From Aedes albopictus (taxonomy: Eukaryota; Arthropoda; Insecta; Diptera; Culicidae), in NCBI RefSeq assembly GCF_035046485.1, contig NC_085137.1:254532733-254596732 (forward strand): a stretch of DNA of 64,000 nt, in the 5' to 3' direction. A model generated the notes under the pieces. The model was given only the letters and a program-made list of their open reading frames with translations, had not been told where the DNA came from and searched no databases. The translations under genes were made by a program, and so were the position numbers. Below, piece after piece: positions 52,201 through 58,829 of this stretch; position 1 is the stretch's first letter; each line of letters begins with the position of its first letter.

Positions 52201-54032
52201 GGCTTGTTAGGGGAATATCTGTAAATAAAAAGAAAATCGCGTTAAAGTACTGTTCCTTTGAATTCCACTAAGAATTTGCATCCTTTGACAGATACGTATA
52301 TCGACCTCAATTGTAAGGTCGTCTTCAGTGTCTTGTAGACGAGTTAAGTATAAGACACTGAAGACGACCTTACAGTTGAGATCGAAAAACGTTTCTGTCA
52401 AAGGATGCAAATTCTTAGTGGAATTCAAAGGAACAGTACTTAACGCGATTTTCTTTTTGATATTTAATCATTTTTCTTATACGATACATTCCATATAATC
52501 TTCATATAAACGACCGCGGGACAAGATGGGTCACCTTCAATTTTAAGCGTATTTTTGGGGCATTTGAAAGTGATTTATTTTTTATTACAAGACTATCTCA
52601 TAACTCACTCCAACCAAGCGGAATGAGCACCTAAAATTATAACATAAATTTATGAGGCTTTAATGTGAAAACATTGATTTCCAAGTCGTCTAACGACCAC
52701 TAAAATCGTGAACTTTTTTAGTTTTTAAACAAATTAATAAAATGTCTACTACTAGCTGTTGTTCATTCAGTATGGATATGAAGCATATATGAATACAGAA
52801 AAATATATTGCCGTTTTTCGTTGAGAAAATCTGAGTAAAAGGTGACCCATCTTGCCTCGCACTTTTTTCTCGGTCAATAATCGGTCTAGCGGCTATTGGA
52901 ACACGAGCGGCTACTGGAAACCCTGAGGGTACAAAGTTATGATGATCCATCCTTAGGTGACCCATTTTGCCCCGGTCCACCCTACAAAGTTTTGCAAAGC
53001 TTAATATCTCAGCGTCTAGACAAGATATTTGAAATATTTTTAGAGAAATGACACACATGAATGAATAGTACTATCAGATAAAACTTTCATGGTTGAAAAA
53101 TAAATAGTACATGTATTTGTTTGTCAAATGTCGATGAAAAATTTTCAAAAATAGTTCTTTTACCTGTACAAAAAAAGGTTCTACATACTGTCAATATAGA
53201 CACAATAATACAACAACCAATATCATTTAAAAAGGTCTAGTAGTCCACAGAAAAATACAAAAATATTGAAAAGAAATCAGAGGTTGGAAAAATAGGGTCT
53301 GGGACTGTTTGGGCAGGGTGACCTATATTGGCCGCTTGCTGCTATAACTCAATTTTTACCGATTTTTCATGAAAAATCGTCATTTTTCAAAAGTTGTCCT
53401 GACGTAATTTCTAAATGGTTTTTTAGAAAATCAAAATGTTCTACAACTATACATCAAATATGTCTTTTATTATAGTATTGAGCACCTTGAATTTTCGAAC
53501 TGACTTTGGGACAGCCGAATGGATACCAGTCAAATTCAAATGCTTTAATACTACCCTATTATTGTTTGCCACGCGATGAAGGCATTATATTACAATATTT
53601 TTTAAAATAACATATCCATACACATGATTCACTTTATAATAGGATAAGCAAGTATACACATATATCAACTTTTTATTATACTACACTTGCTACCTATCAG
53701 GCGAGGAGCAGATCGCATGTAAGCGAATGCATAAACAACCGACTAATCCCAAAAATAGATTGCTTTCCACCTCAAACTGAACTTACCTCTTTCGGTTCCA
53801 GCATGTTGGAATAGCTGTCCTTGCGTGCCCGTTTGAAGCACTGGCTCGAGGGCTTCGGGGAGCTGCCATTCTGCTGGTCGGGAAGTCTGACGTAATACAG
53901 GAAATTGGACAAACCGCCGCTGATTCGTTTCAGCTGGAGTTCCTCTGCTGGTATGGTCTTCCAGGCGCCAGTCAGATAGTCCCGGCAGATCCTGGCTGCA
54001 ATGTCCCTCATATCGGACTCCGATTTGGACGC
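34152..54032 (-). CDS. Choline/ethanolamine kinase (7 exons seen, 5' end missing)
   Basis: Cytosolic kinase that phosphorylates choline (and/or ethanolamine) with ATP, the first step of the CDP-choline (Kennedy) pathway. Minus-strand exons: 54032-53787, 46657-46505, 46435-46062, 45915-45691, 40603-40342, 39718-39536, 34256-34152. All splice sites are GT-AG and phases fit throughout, giving 515 codons plus stop. Seen: KRISGGLSNFLYYV (ATP-binding P-loop-like start), VLLRIYG, RKLGPKLHGIFPGGRIEQYIP, the Brenner phosphotransferase motif HNDLQEGN, and the choline-kinase motif IDFEYCAYNYRGFDLANHF with the metal-binding Asp. A Ser/Asn- and acid-rich insert of about 110 residues lies between these two motifs, so the protein is longer than usual. 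The exon with the start Met was not found. The sequence cannot separate choline from ethanolamine preference. Confidence 0.9.
34283..34390 (+). repeat. Left copy of 108-bp target duplication
   Basis: Matches 38128-38235 at 103 of 108 positions by my count. It immediately precedes the LINE leader. Confidence 0.85.
34391..38127 (+). mobile_element. LOA/R1-group LINE with RNase H, defective
   Basis: Flanked by a 108-bp direct repeat (34283-34390, 38128-38235). Seen: a 5' leader, an endonuclease start (RIAQINLQHKRTATINLCRL, VALVQEPYF, 34910-35240), RT N-terminal parts (35743-36288: SFAPFKSPGADGIY; 36317-36680: HVNQHAYQSGKSTVTLLHKV, FLDIEDAFDNVP), then RNase H (YTDGSLREGRAGAG; HLVWVPGHSSIAGNE) and a C-terminal region with a CDSCESDYGTSYHLICNC zinc-type motif ending 37874. 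ORF1 and the RT core with the xDD motif are deleted, and frames are shifted. An RNase H after RT points to the LOA/I/R1 group; Lian-like LOA is my best guess. It sits in the last intron of the choline kinase, antisense to it. Confidence 0.85.
35240..35642. mobile_element. hAT-type hairpin MITE inside the LINE
   Basis: A 403-bp insert, nearly one long palindrome centred near 35441. The ends CAAGGATGGGAACACTCACT and (inverted) CAGGGATGGGAACACTCACT fit hAT termini, and the 8-bp TSD CCCTCAAC occurs at 35232-35239 and 35643-35650. No coding capacity. Confidence 0.88.
38128..38235 (+). repeat. Right copy of 108-bp target duplication
   Basis: Begins directly after the LINE 3' UTR and matches 34283-34390 (TACATGATAGAAC..., ending TACGAATT or CACGAATT). 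Confidence 0.85.
38380..39480 (+). pseudogene. R1-like LINE remnant in choline kinase intron
   Basis: 38820-39090 encodes an ORF1 scrap (MSTQTEAFAFAGSPKSVANA) related to 1990-2100. 39230-39480 reads as R1 reverse transcriptase (ALQRKRQIRYYAVMTLDLRN, then ISDALLRLGIPGYLYKFLGR) with a stop. The piece ends just before the kinase exon at 39536. Confidence 0.7.
39536..39718 (-). CDS. Choline kinase exon (LASHLFWSLW)
   Basis: 61 codons, phase 0 to 0; acceptor GTTCTTAAG, donor GTGAGT. Encodes DKFIAVYLARTAAG, then CFTLASHLFWSLWAIVNVYQ and EIEFGYW, matching the C-terminal helices of choline kinase. Confidence 0.92.
40342..40603 (-). CDS. Choline kinase exon with IDFEY motif
   Basis: Acceptor CCTTGCAG, donor GTACGT, 262 bp. 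Starts with a Ser/Asp-rich segment (KRSLDEPIESEMDSTRDS), then LMIIDFEYCAYNYRGFDLAN and HFLEWTFDYTN, the choline-kinase signature needed for Mg-ATP binding. Confidence 0.93.
40829..42775. mobile_element. 1.95 kb foldback element
   Basis: Two inverted arms of about 870-880 bp (40829 to about 41711, about 41895 to 42775) with only scattered mismatches, separated by about 180-210 bp. Ends are CACTAAGGGCCAGAATCG and its inverse, flanked by the 5-bp repeat CATTG (40824-40828, 42776-42780). The arms contain repeated words such as AACTCTTTCT and AAATAAACAAC and have no coding capacity. It lies in a choline kinase intron. The superfamily is uncertain: a 5-bp TSD and CAC start would allow Transib. Confidence 0.9.
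43171..43612. repeat. Tandem CATGAATT/CATAAAAT repeat insertion
   Basis: About 440 bases with repeated blocks: CATGGTTTCATCTCGCCCAA and CATGGTTCCATCTCGCCCAA about 110 bases apart, each followed by CCA(C/T)AATTTTATGAATGT-like text. ATCATAAAA words occur at both ends. Probably a MITE with internal repeats. No TSD fixed. Confidence 0.5.
43680..43740 (-). mobile_element. Tiny 5'-truncated retroposon tail
   Basis: On the minus strand: GAACCAGCCAAGGGCTGAAA, then GTCTCTTTAATAAAGATAAA and a TCAA/TGAT repeat tail. Flanked by the direct repeat CGGAGGTTTT. A roughly 60-base dead-on-arrival insertion into the LINE remnant. Confidence 0.65.
45691..45915 (-). CDS. Choline kinase Ser/Asn-rich exon (possible cassette)
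   Basis: 225 bp between a TATAACAG acceptor and a GTAAGT donor. Encodes a low-complexity acidic and Ser/Asn stretch (NLENNELLNKIFSTLDQF, then SNSNSSAPASNSSKVDVNG). Length is a multiple of three and both junctions have the same phase, so skipping it keeps frame. Not part of the conserved kinase fold. Confidence 0.75.
46062..46435 (-). CDS. Choline kinase exon with Brenner motif
   Basis: Acceptor TTCCAAAG, donor GTAAGT. Encodes ARALTTSELSDPKISLKIAE, WLWNTMNRWL and VVFSHNDLQEGNILL, with the catalytic Asp in HND. Ends in a split codon (TG) in GLDSYC or GLDSYW, depending on which exon follows. Confidence 0.92.
46505..46657 (-). CDS. Choline kinase exon (VLLRIYG...EQYIP)
   Basis: 51 codons, phase 0 to 0; acceptor ATAACAG, donor GTAAAT. 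Encodes VLLRIYGQTHGESALESM and SERKLGPKLHGIFPGGRIEQ, typical of the family. The downstream intron is only 69 bp. Confidence 0.92.
46658..47797 (-). other. Choline kinase intron, part 1
   Basis: AT-rich intron sequence with repeats of ACCAATTATGGC/CCATAATTGGT type (47045, 47470, 49215), which may belong to an older element split by the MITE at 47798. No exon found. Confidence 0.45.
47798..49059. mobile_element. TA-flanked MITE, family A copy 2 (with nested SINE)
   Basis: Same TIR and subterminal 17-mers as 5034-6002, flanked by TA. It is longer than copy 1 because a 276-bp SINE sits at 48311-48586. Outside the SINE the two copies align closely. Confidence 0.88.
48311..48586 (+). mobile_element. 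Feilai-like tRNA-derived SINE, complete
   Basis: Pol III promoter with box A (TAGCCGAGGTGG) and box B (GGGTTCGATTCCCGG), a tRNA-unrelated body (AATAACTGTGGAAGTGCTCA) and a GAAGAGGAGG tail. Flanked by the 14-bp target duplication ATACTGAAATCGAA/ATACTGAAATCGAG (48297-48310, 48587-48600). The empty site is visible in copies 1 and 3 of the host MITE. Confidence 0.9.
49790..50700. mobile_element. TA-flanked MITE, family A copy 3
   Basis: Flanked by TA. The same GGGGTAGGCGGGGCAATATG TIRs, with internal deletions relative to copy 1 (one GGGGCAATATGGACACC block near the left and about 40 bases near the right end are missing). Confidence 0.87.
50990..51101 (-). mobile_element. SINE 3' end fragment (minus)
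   Basis: The minus strand reads AATAACTGTGGAAGTGCTCT, AGAACACTAAGTTGAAGAGA and a GAAAAAGAAGAAGAA tail, the 3' half of the Feilai-like SINE. The 5' half is absent. Confidence 0.75.
51240..51440 (+). repeat. Dispersed repeat family D-like copy 4
   Basis: Partial match to 24245-24445: CCCATACAAACTA, GGTTCCCGGCC, AAAATTTGGATTTCGGCT, AATTATCTCAACACCGCTAA. The match is diverged. Confidence 0.45.
51447..51614 (-). mobile_element. SINE 5' fragment (minus)
   Basis: The minus strand carries AGTTAGCCTAGTGGTTAAAG (box A), GGCGGGTTCGATTCCCGTTC (box B) and TCGACTCCCTGGGCATAGTG; it matches the SINE at 54694 and stops short of the 3' tail. It is joined to a dispersed repeat D-like segment (51240-51440). 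Confidence 0.8.
52041..52982. mobile_element. TA-flanked MITE, family B
   Basis: 942 bp flanked by TA. Inverted ends GGGTGGGCGGGGTAAGATGG and GGGTGGACCGGGGCAAAATG. GGG(A/T)AAGATGGGTCA-like words recur inside (near 52519 and, inverted, 52845 and 52965). It contains a second nested palindrome at about 52217-52463. No ORF of note. Confidence 0.82.
52217..52463. repeat. Nested 245-bp hairpin
   Basis: Arms of about 110 bases: AAGAAAATCGCGTTAA, AGTACTGTTCCTTTGAATTC and GATGCAAATTC-type blocks on the left return inverted on the right, with TAAGACACTGAAGACGACC near the centre. It may be a separate foldback insertion or part of the host MITE. Confidence 0.7.
52985..53786 (-). other. Choline kinase intron, no feature seen
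   Basis: AT-rich intron sequence. A GGGCAGGGTGACCTATATTGGC word near 53320 recalls the TA-flanked MITE ends, but no partner end was found. Confidence 0.45.
53787..54032 (-). CDS. Choline kinase exon (N-terminal lobe)
   Basis: Acceptor CCCCGCAG and donor GTAAGT, 82 codons in phase 0. Encodes ASKSESDMRDIAARICRDYL, GAWKTI and RISGGLSNFLYYVRLPDQ. It must be preceded by at least one upstream exon not identified here, unless translation starts at the internal Met (DMRDIAA). Confidence 0.9.
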
Positions 54033-54693
54033 CTGCGGGGGGAGTAACGAAAGTAACATCAGTACAGCTCAACTCAACAAAGAAATCCAATACGTGGTAA
54101 CTTTTAGCAGGGCGAGGATGTCACATACTCGTATCGAATAGGTAAATGTAGTAAGGCGCAAAGGATTACAGGGCGGCTTAAGCTTGCCACTAACTAGGGA
54201 TAGAAACTTTCGAAACACAGGATGTCCAAACAAGCGCTTCCGTATTATCATCCAACTAGTGGGAATGCTTGGTAAGCAGTGATTCGTTTTTCTGTAATGA
54301 CTGGTTTTGCGATGCACGATATCTGTCTCAGGAATACCTCCCATGAAATGAAAATCGATAACGTGCCGTGCAGGGTTACTGTCGGGAAGGGGACCGTTCA
54401 CTGAAAGGTATTGAATTGCCAAATTGAAACTCATGATATGTGATGAAACTTGAGAAATGACATGTTGATGCATTATTACGATGACTAAGAAGATTGACTT
54501 GATATCCTAACGAAAAATTGGTTGCACGAAAATCTCTATAGCTTACATCTAACATGCTTTTGCGGCATGCATGGAAATGGTAACAACGTCCCAGGTTTGT
54601 TTAAAAGGGAGGGCAATTGAACAAACTAGCGGTTATTAAGGAGATCAATCAATAACCAATCAATCAGGAGGCTATCAATAGATAACCTAAGGG
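54033..54693 (-). other. Choline kinase upstream intron; unexplained open frame
   Basis: A 134-codon minus-strand frame (54473-54069) lies directly upstream of the first recognised kinase exon and ends in a stop 36 bases before the acceptor. I do not recognise its product. It is unlikely to be spliced in but could be a retained or older coding scrap. Confidence 0.35.
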
Positions 54694-54949
54694 TTGATTT
54701 GAGGGGTCTCCAGTTAGCCTAATGGTTGAGGGTATGGATCGCCAAGCTGGAGACGGCGGGTTCGATTCCCGTTCCGGTCGGGAAAATTTTCTTGACTCCC
54801 TGGGCATAGTGTATCATTGTACTTGCCTCACAATATACAAATTCATACAACGGCAGGCAAAGAAAGTCCTTCAAATAATAACTGTGGAACTCTAAGTTGA
54901 AGCGAGGCAGTCCCAGTGCGGACGTAGAGCCATAAAAAAAGAGGAAGAA
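54694..54949 (+). mobile_element. Feilai-like SINE directly before RTE LINE
   Basis: Box A (TAGCCTAATGG), box B (GGGTTCGATTCCCGTTC), body with AATAACTGTGGAAC and a GAGGAAGAAG tail. The LINE target duplication begins at the end of this tail. The SINE's own TSD is not clear. Confidence 0.8.
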
Positions 54950-55159
54950 GGGATGATTTTTGGGGGTGGAAGCTCAGGTAAAATATTATCTCCTGGGCGC
55001 CCATTAAAAACACCACCCCCGGCGAAGACTGGCGCTCGAGCCTAGCTATTTAGCACTGTAATTGGAGGAAATGCCAATGCAGAACCCGTAGCTTCCGGGA
55101 AGGTAAGCCCAGCTCCCTGGGTTAGTGGGTTGGTGTCAGGCCCTGCGAGCCAGCCGTAA

Positions 55160-58100
55160 AAAAGACTAGCACCGGAAAATCAACAAGAGAAGAATGCGAA
55201 CCGATACCAATGGCGACGACCACAGCGACGAAAAGGGACTTGCGATTGGAAGCTCGGTACGTGGAACTGCAGATCTCTCAACTTCATCGGGAGCACCCGC
55301 ATACTCGCCGATATACTGAAGGACCGCGGGTTCGGAATCGTAGCGCTGCAGGAGGTGTGCTGGACAGGATCTATGGTGCGAACGTTTAGAGGTAATCATA
55401 CCATCTACCAGAGTTGCGGCAACACACGTGAGCTGGGAACAGCTTTTATAGTGATGGGCGACATGCAGAGGCGCGTGATCGGTTGGTGGCCGATCGACGA
55501 AAGAATGTGCAGGTTGAGGATCAAGGGCCGATTCTTCAACATTAGCATAATAAACGTGCACAGCCCACACTCCGGAAGCACTGATGATGACAAAGACGCA
55601 TTTTACGCGCAGCTCGAACGCGAGTACGACCACTGCCCAAACCACGACGTCAAGATCATCATAGGGGATCTAAACGCTCAGGTAGGCCATGAGGAGGAAT
55701 TCAGACCGACGATTGGAAAGTTCAGCGCCCACCAGCTGACGAACGAAAATGGCCTACGCCTCATCGATTTCGCCGCCTCCAAGAACATGGCCATTCGTAG
55801 CACCTTCTTCCAGCACAGCCTCCCGTATCGTTACACCTGGAGATCACCACAACAAACAGAATCGCAAATCGACCACGTTCTGATTGATGGACGGCACTTC
55901 TCCGACATTATCGACGTCAGGACCTATCGTGGCGCTAATATCGACTCTGATCACTACCTGGTGATGGTTAAACTGCGCCCAAAACTCTCCGTTATTAACA
56001 ACGTACATTACCGGCGGCCGCCCCGGTACGATCTAGAGCGACTGAAGCAACCGAATGTCGCCACCGCATACGCGCAGAATCTCGAGGCAGCGTTGCCGGA
56101 CGAGGGTGTGCTCGATGTGGCCCCTCTAGAGGACTGCTGGAGTACAGTCAAAGCAGCCATCAACAACGTAGCCGAGAGCACTATCGGGTACGTAGAACGG
56201 AGTCGACGAAACGATTGGTTCGACGAGGAGTGTAGAGCGGTTCTGGAGGAGAAGGATGCAGCGCGGGAGGTAATGCTGCAGCATGGAACCCGACAGAATG
56301 TGGAGCGATACAGACAGAAGCGGAAGCAGCAGACCCGTCTCTTCCGGGAGAAAAAGCGCCGCCTGGAAGAAGCGGAGTGCGAGGAAATGGAACTGCTGTG
56401 CCGTTCACAGGAAACACGCAAGTTCTACCAGAAGCTCAACGCATCCCGCAAAGGCTACGTGCCGCAAGCCGAAATATGCAGGGATAAGGAAGGGAGCCTC
56501 CTGACGGACCAACGTGAGGTGATCGAAAGTTGGAAGCAGCACTTCGACGAGCACCTGAATGGCGAAGAGAATGTAGGCACGGAGGACCAAGGCAGCGGAG
56601 GAAATGACTATGTTGGTGCAGCAGAGGACGGGAACGAACCAACTCCCACGCTGAGGGAAGTTAAGGAGGCCATCCACCAGCTCAAAAACAACAAAGCGGC
56701 TGGTAAGGACGGTATCGCAGCAGAACTCATCAAGATGGGCCCGGAAAAGTTGGCCACCTGTCTGCACCAGTTAGTAGTCAAGATCTGGGAAACCGAACAG
56801 CTACCGGAGGAGTGGAAGGAAGGGATAATCTGTCCCATCCACAGGAAAGGCGACAAGTTAATGTGTGAGAACTTTCGAGCGATCACCATTTTGAATGCCG
56901 CCTACAAAGTGCTATCCCAGATCATCTTCCGTCGTCTTTCACCTAAAGTAAATGAGTTCGTGGGAAGTTGCCAAGCCGGTTTCATCGACGGCCGGTCGAC
57001 AACGGACCAGATCTTCACCGTACGGCAAATCCTCCAGAAATGCCGTGAATACCAGGTCCCAACGCATCACCTGTTCATCGACTTCAAAGCGGCATACGAC
57101 AGTATCGACCGCACAGAGCTATGGAAAATCATGGACGAGAACAGCTTTCCCGGGAAGCTGACTAGACTGATAAAAGCAACGATGGACGGTGTGCTGAACA
57201 GCGTAAGGATTTCGGATGAACTATCCAGTTCATTTGAATCCCGACGGGGACTGCGACAAGGTGATGGACTTTCCTGCCTACTATTCAACATCGCCCGGGA
57301 AGGTGTTATGCGACGAGCCGGGCTCAACAGCCGGGGTACGATCTTCACGAAATCCAGCCAATTTGTCTGTTTTGTGGATGACATGGATATTATTGCTAGA
57401 ACATTTGGAACGGTGGCAGAACAGTACACCCGCCTGAAACGTGAAGCAGCAAAGTTCGGACTGGTGGTGAATGCGGCTAAGACAAAGTACATGCTGGTAG
57501 GTGGGACTGAGCGAGACAGGACAAGCCTTGGCAGCAATGTTACGATAGACGGGGATACTTTCGAGGTGGTAGAAGAATTCGTCTACCTTGGTTCCTTGCT
57601 AACGGCTGACAATAACGTGAGCCGTGAAATACGAAGGCGCATCATCAGTGGAAGTCGTGCCTACTATGGGCTCCAGAAGAAACAGCGGTCAAAAAAGATT
57701 CACCCCCGCACCAAATGTACCATGTACAAGACGTTAATAAGACCGGTGGTTCTCTACGGACACGAAACATGGACGATGCTCGAGGAGGACCTGCAAGCAC
57801 TCGGAGTTTTCGAGAAACGGGTGCTAAGGACGATCTTCGGCGGCGTGCAGGAGAACGGTGTGTGGCGGAGAAGGATGAACCACGAGCTCGCTGCACTTTA
57901 CGGCGAACCCAGCATCCAGAAAGTGGCCAAAGCCGGAAGGATACGATGGGCAGGGCATGTTGCAAGAATGCCGGACAACAACCCTGCAAAGTTGGTGTTT
58001 GCTAACCATCCGGTTGGTACAAGAAGGCGTGGAGCGCAGAGAGCACGATGGGCGGACCAGGTGGAACGTGATCTGGCGAGTGTTGGGCGTGACCGACGTT

Positions 58101-58162
58101 GGAGAGCTGCAGCTGCAAATCGAGTATTATGGCGGCAAATTGTTGATTCAGTATTATCATGA
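55160..58162 (+). CDS. LINE ORF: endonuclease-reverse transcriptase (about 1000 codons)
   Basis: Makes the cDNA by target-primed reverse transcription. The frame is open from just after TAA 55157-55159 to the stop at 58162. The first in-frame ATG (55373) lies inside the endonuclease, after the needed LGTWNCRSLNFIGSTRILAD and GIVALQEVCW motifs, so the true start must be non-AUG, frameshifted or in another frame (ATG 55194 or 55210). Seen: AP-type endonuclease (VHSPHSGST, IIIGDLNAQVG, DHVLIDGRH, IDSDHYLVMVKL), linker, RT (NNKAAGKDGIAAELIK, FIDFKAAYDSIDRTELW, GLRQGDGLSCLLFNIA, FVDDMDII) and a C-terminal domain (RRMNHELAALYGEP, RIRWAGHVARMPDNNPAKLV). The active site reads FVDD, while the copy at 17-20 kb has FADD. 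The frame is intact and possibly active. Confidence 0.88.
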   Translation, partial: KRLAPENQQEKNANRYQWRRPQRRKGTCDWKLGTWNCRSLNFIGSTRILADILKDRGFGIVALQEVCWTGSMVRTFRGNHTIYQSCGNTRELGTAFIVMGDMQRRVIGWWPIDERMCRLRIKGRFFNISIINVHSPHSGSTDDDKDAFYAQLEREYDHCPNHDVKIIIGDLNAQVGHEEEFRPTIGKFSAHQLTNENGLRLIDFAASKNMAIRSTFFQHSLPYRYTWRSPQQTESQIDHVLIDGRHFSDIIDVRTYRGANIDSDHYLVMVKLRPKLSVINNVHYRRPPRYDLERLKQPNVATAYAQNLEAALPDEGVLDVAPLEDCWSTVKAAINNVAESTIGYVERSRRNDWFDEECRAVLEEKDAAREVMLQHGTRQNVERYRQKRKQQTRLFREKKRRLEEAECEEMELLCRSQETRKFYQKLNASRKGYVPQAEICRDKEGSLLTDQREVIESWKQHFDEHLNGEENVGTEDQGSGGNDYVGAAEDGNEPTPTLREVKEAIHQLKNNKAAGKDGIAAELIKMGPEKLATCLHQLVVKIWETEQLPEEWKEGIICPIHRKGDKLMCENFRAITILNAAYKVLSQIIFRRLSPKVNEFVGSCQAGFIDGRSTTDQIFTVRQILQKCREYQVPTHHLFIDFKAAYDSIDRTELWKIMDENSFPGKLTRLIKATMDGVLNSVRISDELSSSFESRRGLRQGDGLSCLLFNIAREGVMRRAGLNSRGTIFTKSSQFVCFVDDMDIIARTFGTVAEQYTRLKREAAKFGLVVNAAKTKYMLVGGTERDRTSLGSNVTIDGDTFEVVEEFVYLGSLLTADNNVSREIRRRIISGSRAYYGLQKKQRSKKIHPRTKCTMYKTLIRPVVLYGHETWTMLEEDLQALGVFEKRVLRTIFGGVQENGVWRRRMNHELAALYGEPSIQKVAKAGRIRWAGHVARMPDNNPAKLVFANHPVGTRRRGAQRARWADQVERDLASVGRDRRWRAAAANRVLWRQIVDSVLS

Positions 58163-58181
58163 ATTTGATGTTAACTAAATA

Positions 58182-58683
58182 GGGTAAAAGCTCCCTTAGT
58201 GGAGGTAGTACCAATAGTGGTGGTAGTGCCAATTTAGCACTATTTCGAACAAAAAGCTTGCAAATGACATTTTTAATAGATGCATCATAACTAATTAATA
58301 ACATTAATTCAGTTTTGTGTTCAAGATTTGCCGAAAAACCTATTTTAAACAATTATTTTCCTTAAATTTTTTGCTCCTTTGCACCTATAGTGGTGGTAGT
58401 GTTCCTATAGTGGTGGGTCCCATAAGAATTCAATGGGATGCGCCACTATAGGAACCAAAGTTAAATTTTACCTCCATAATAGGAACCGTGTACCTATAGT
58501 TGGTGCAAGTGATTTATTAGCAAAAACTGAAATAAACAATGGTTTTTACATTTTCCCTAGCAAATTTATGTGAAAAATTACCGATTAACGTTTTTAGACT
58601 TTTTATTTTGTGGTATTATCAATTTTATTCAATTATTTCTTTACATGGAGCTACTAATAGCACCACTATTGGTACATTTACCC
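58182..58683. mobile_element. TA-flanked MITE, family F, in LINE tail
   Basis: 502 bp flanked by TA. Ends GGGTAAAAGCTCCCTTAGTG and (inverted) GGGTAAATGTACCAATAGTG. The words ATAGTGGTGGTAGT, CACTATAGG and CACCACTATTGG recur inside on both strands. Without it the LINE 3' end reads TTAACTAAATAAATGAAATG, as in the other copy. Confidence 0.82.
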
Positions 58684-58706
58684 TAAATGAAATGAGGGAT
58701 GATTTT

Positions 58707-58824
58707 AGACGTGTTCCGAAGGATTTCAAGGAGTTTCAAAGGGTTTCAAAGGGGGTTCGCTAATTTCATGACCATTTCAGATGCCTTAAATCTAAGCCAT
58801 GCTTAGAAGGTTCCAGGGGGCTTC
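58707..58824 (+). repeat. TTTCAAGG degenerate tandem repeat, left part
   Basis: Words such as GGATTTCAAGGAGTTTCAAA belong to the same degenerate repeat that continues at 60909, to the right of the TRIM element. Confidence 0.6.
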
Positions 58825-58829
58825 AAACA

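Larger units (their letters stand above)
54961..58695 (+). mobile_element. RTE-like LINE, apparently full length
   Basis: Flanked by the perfect 11-bp duplication GGGATGATTTT (54950-54960, 58696-58706). About 200-bp GC-rich leader, one long ORF with endonuclease and reverse transcriptase, a short 3' UTR and an AAATG-type tail. A 502-bp MITE sits in the tail at 58182-58683. The single-ORF layout without RNase H and the C-terminal NHELAALYGEP...RWAGHVARM region fit the RTE group (JAM1-like is possible). Confidence 0.88.

Noticed and set aside
53743..54090. 115-codon minus-strand frame overlapping the choline kinase exon
   Set aside because: It is a shadow. The 54032-53787 exon in the other frame carries the conserved kinase sequence and correct splice sites.
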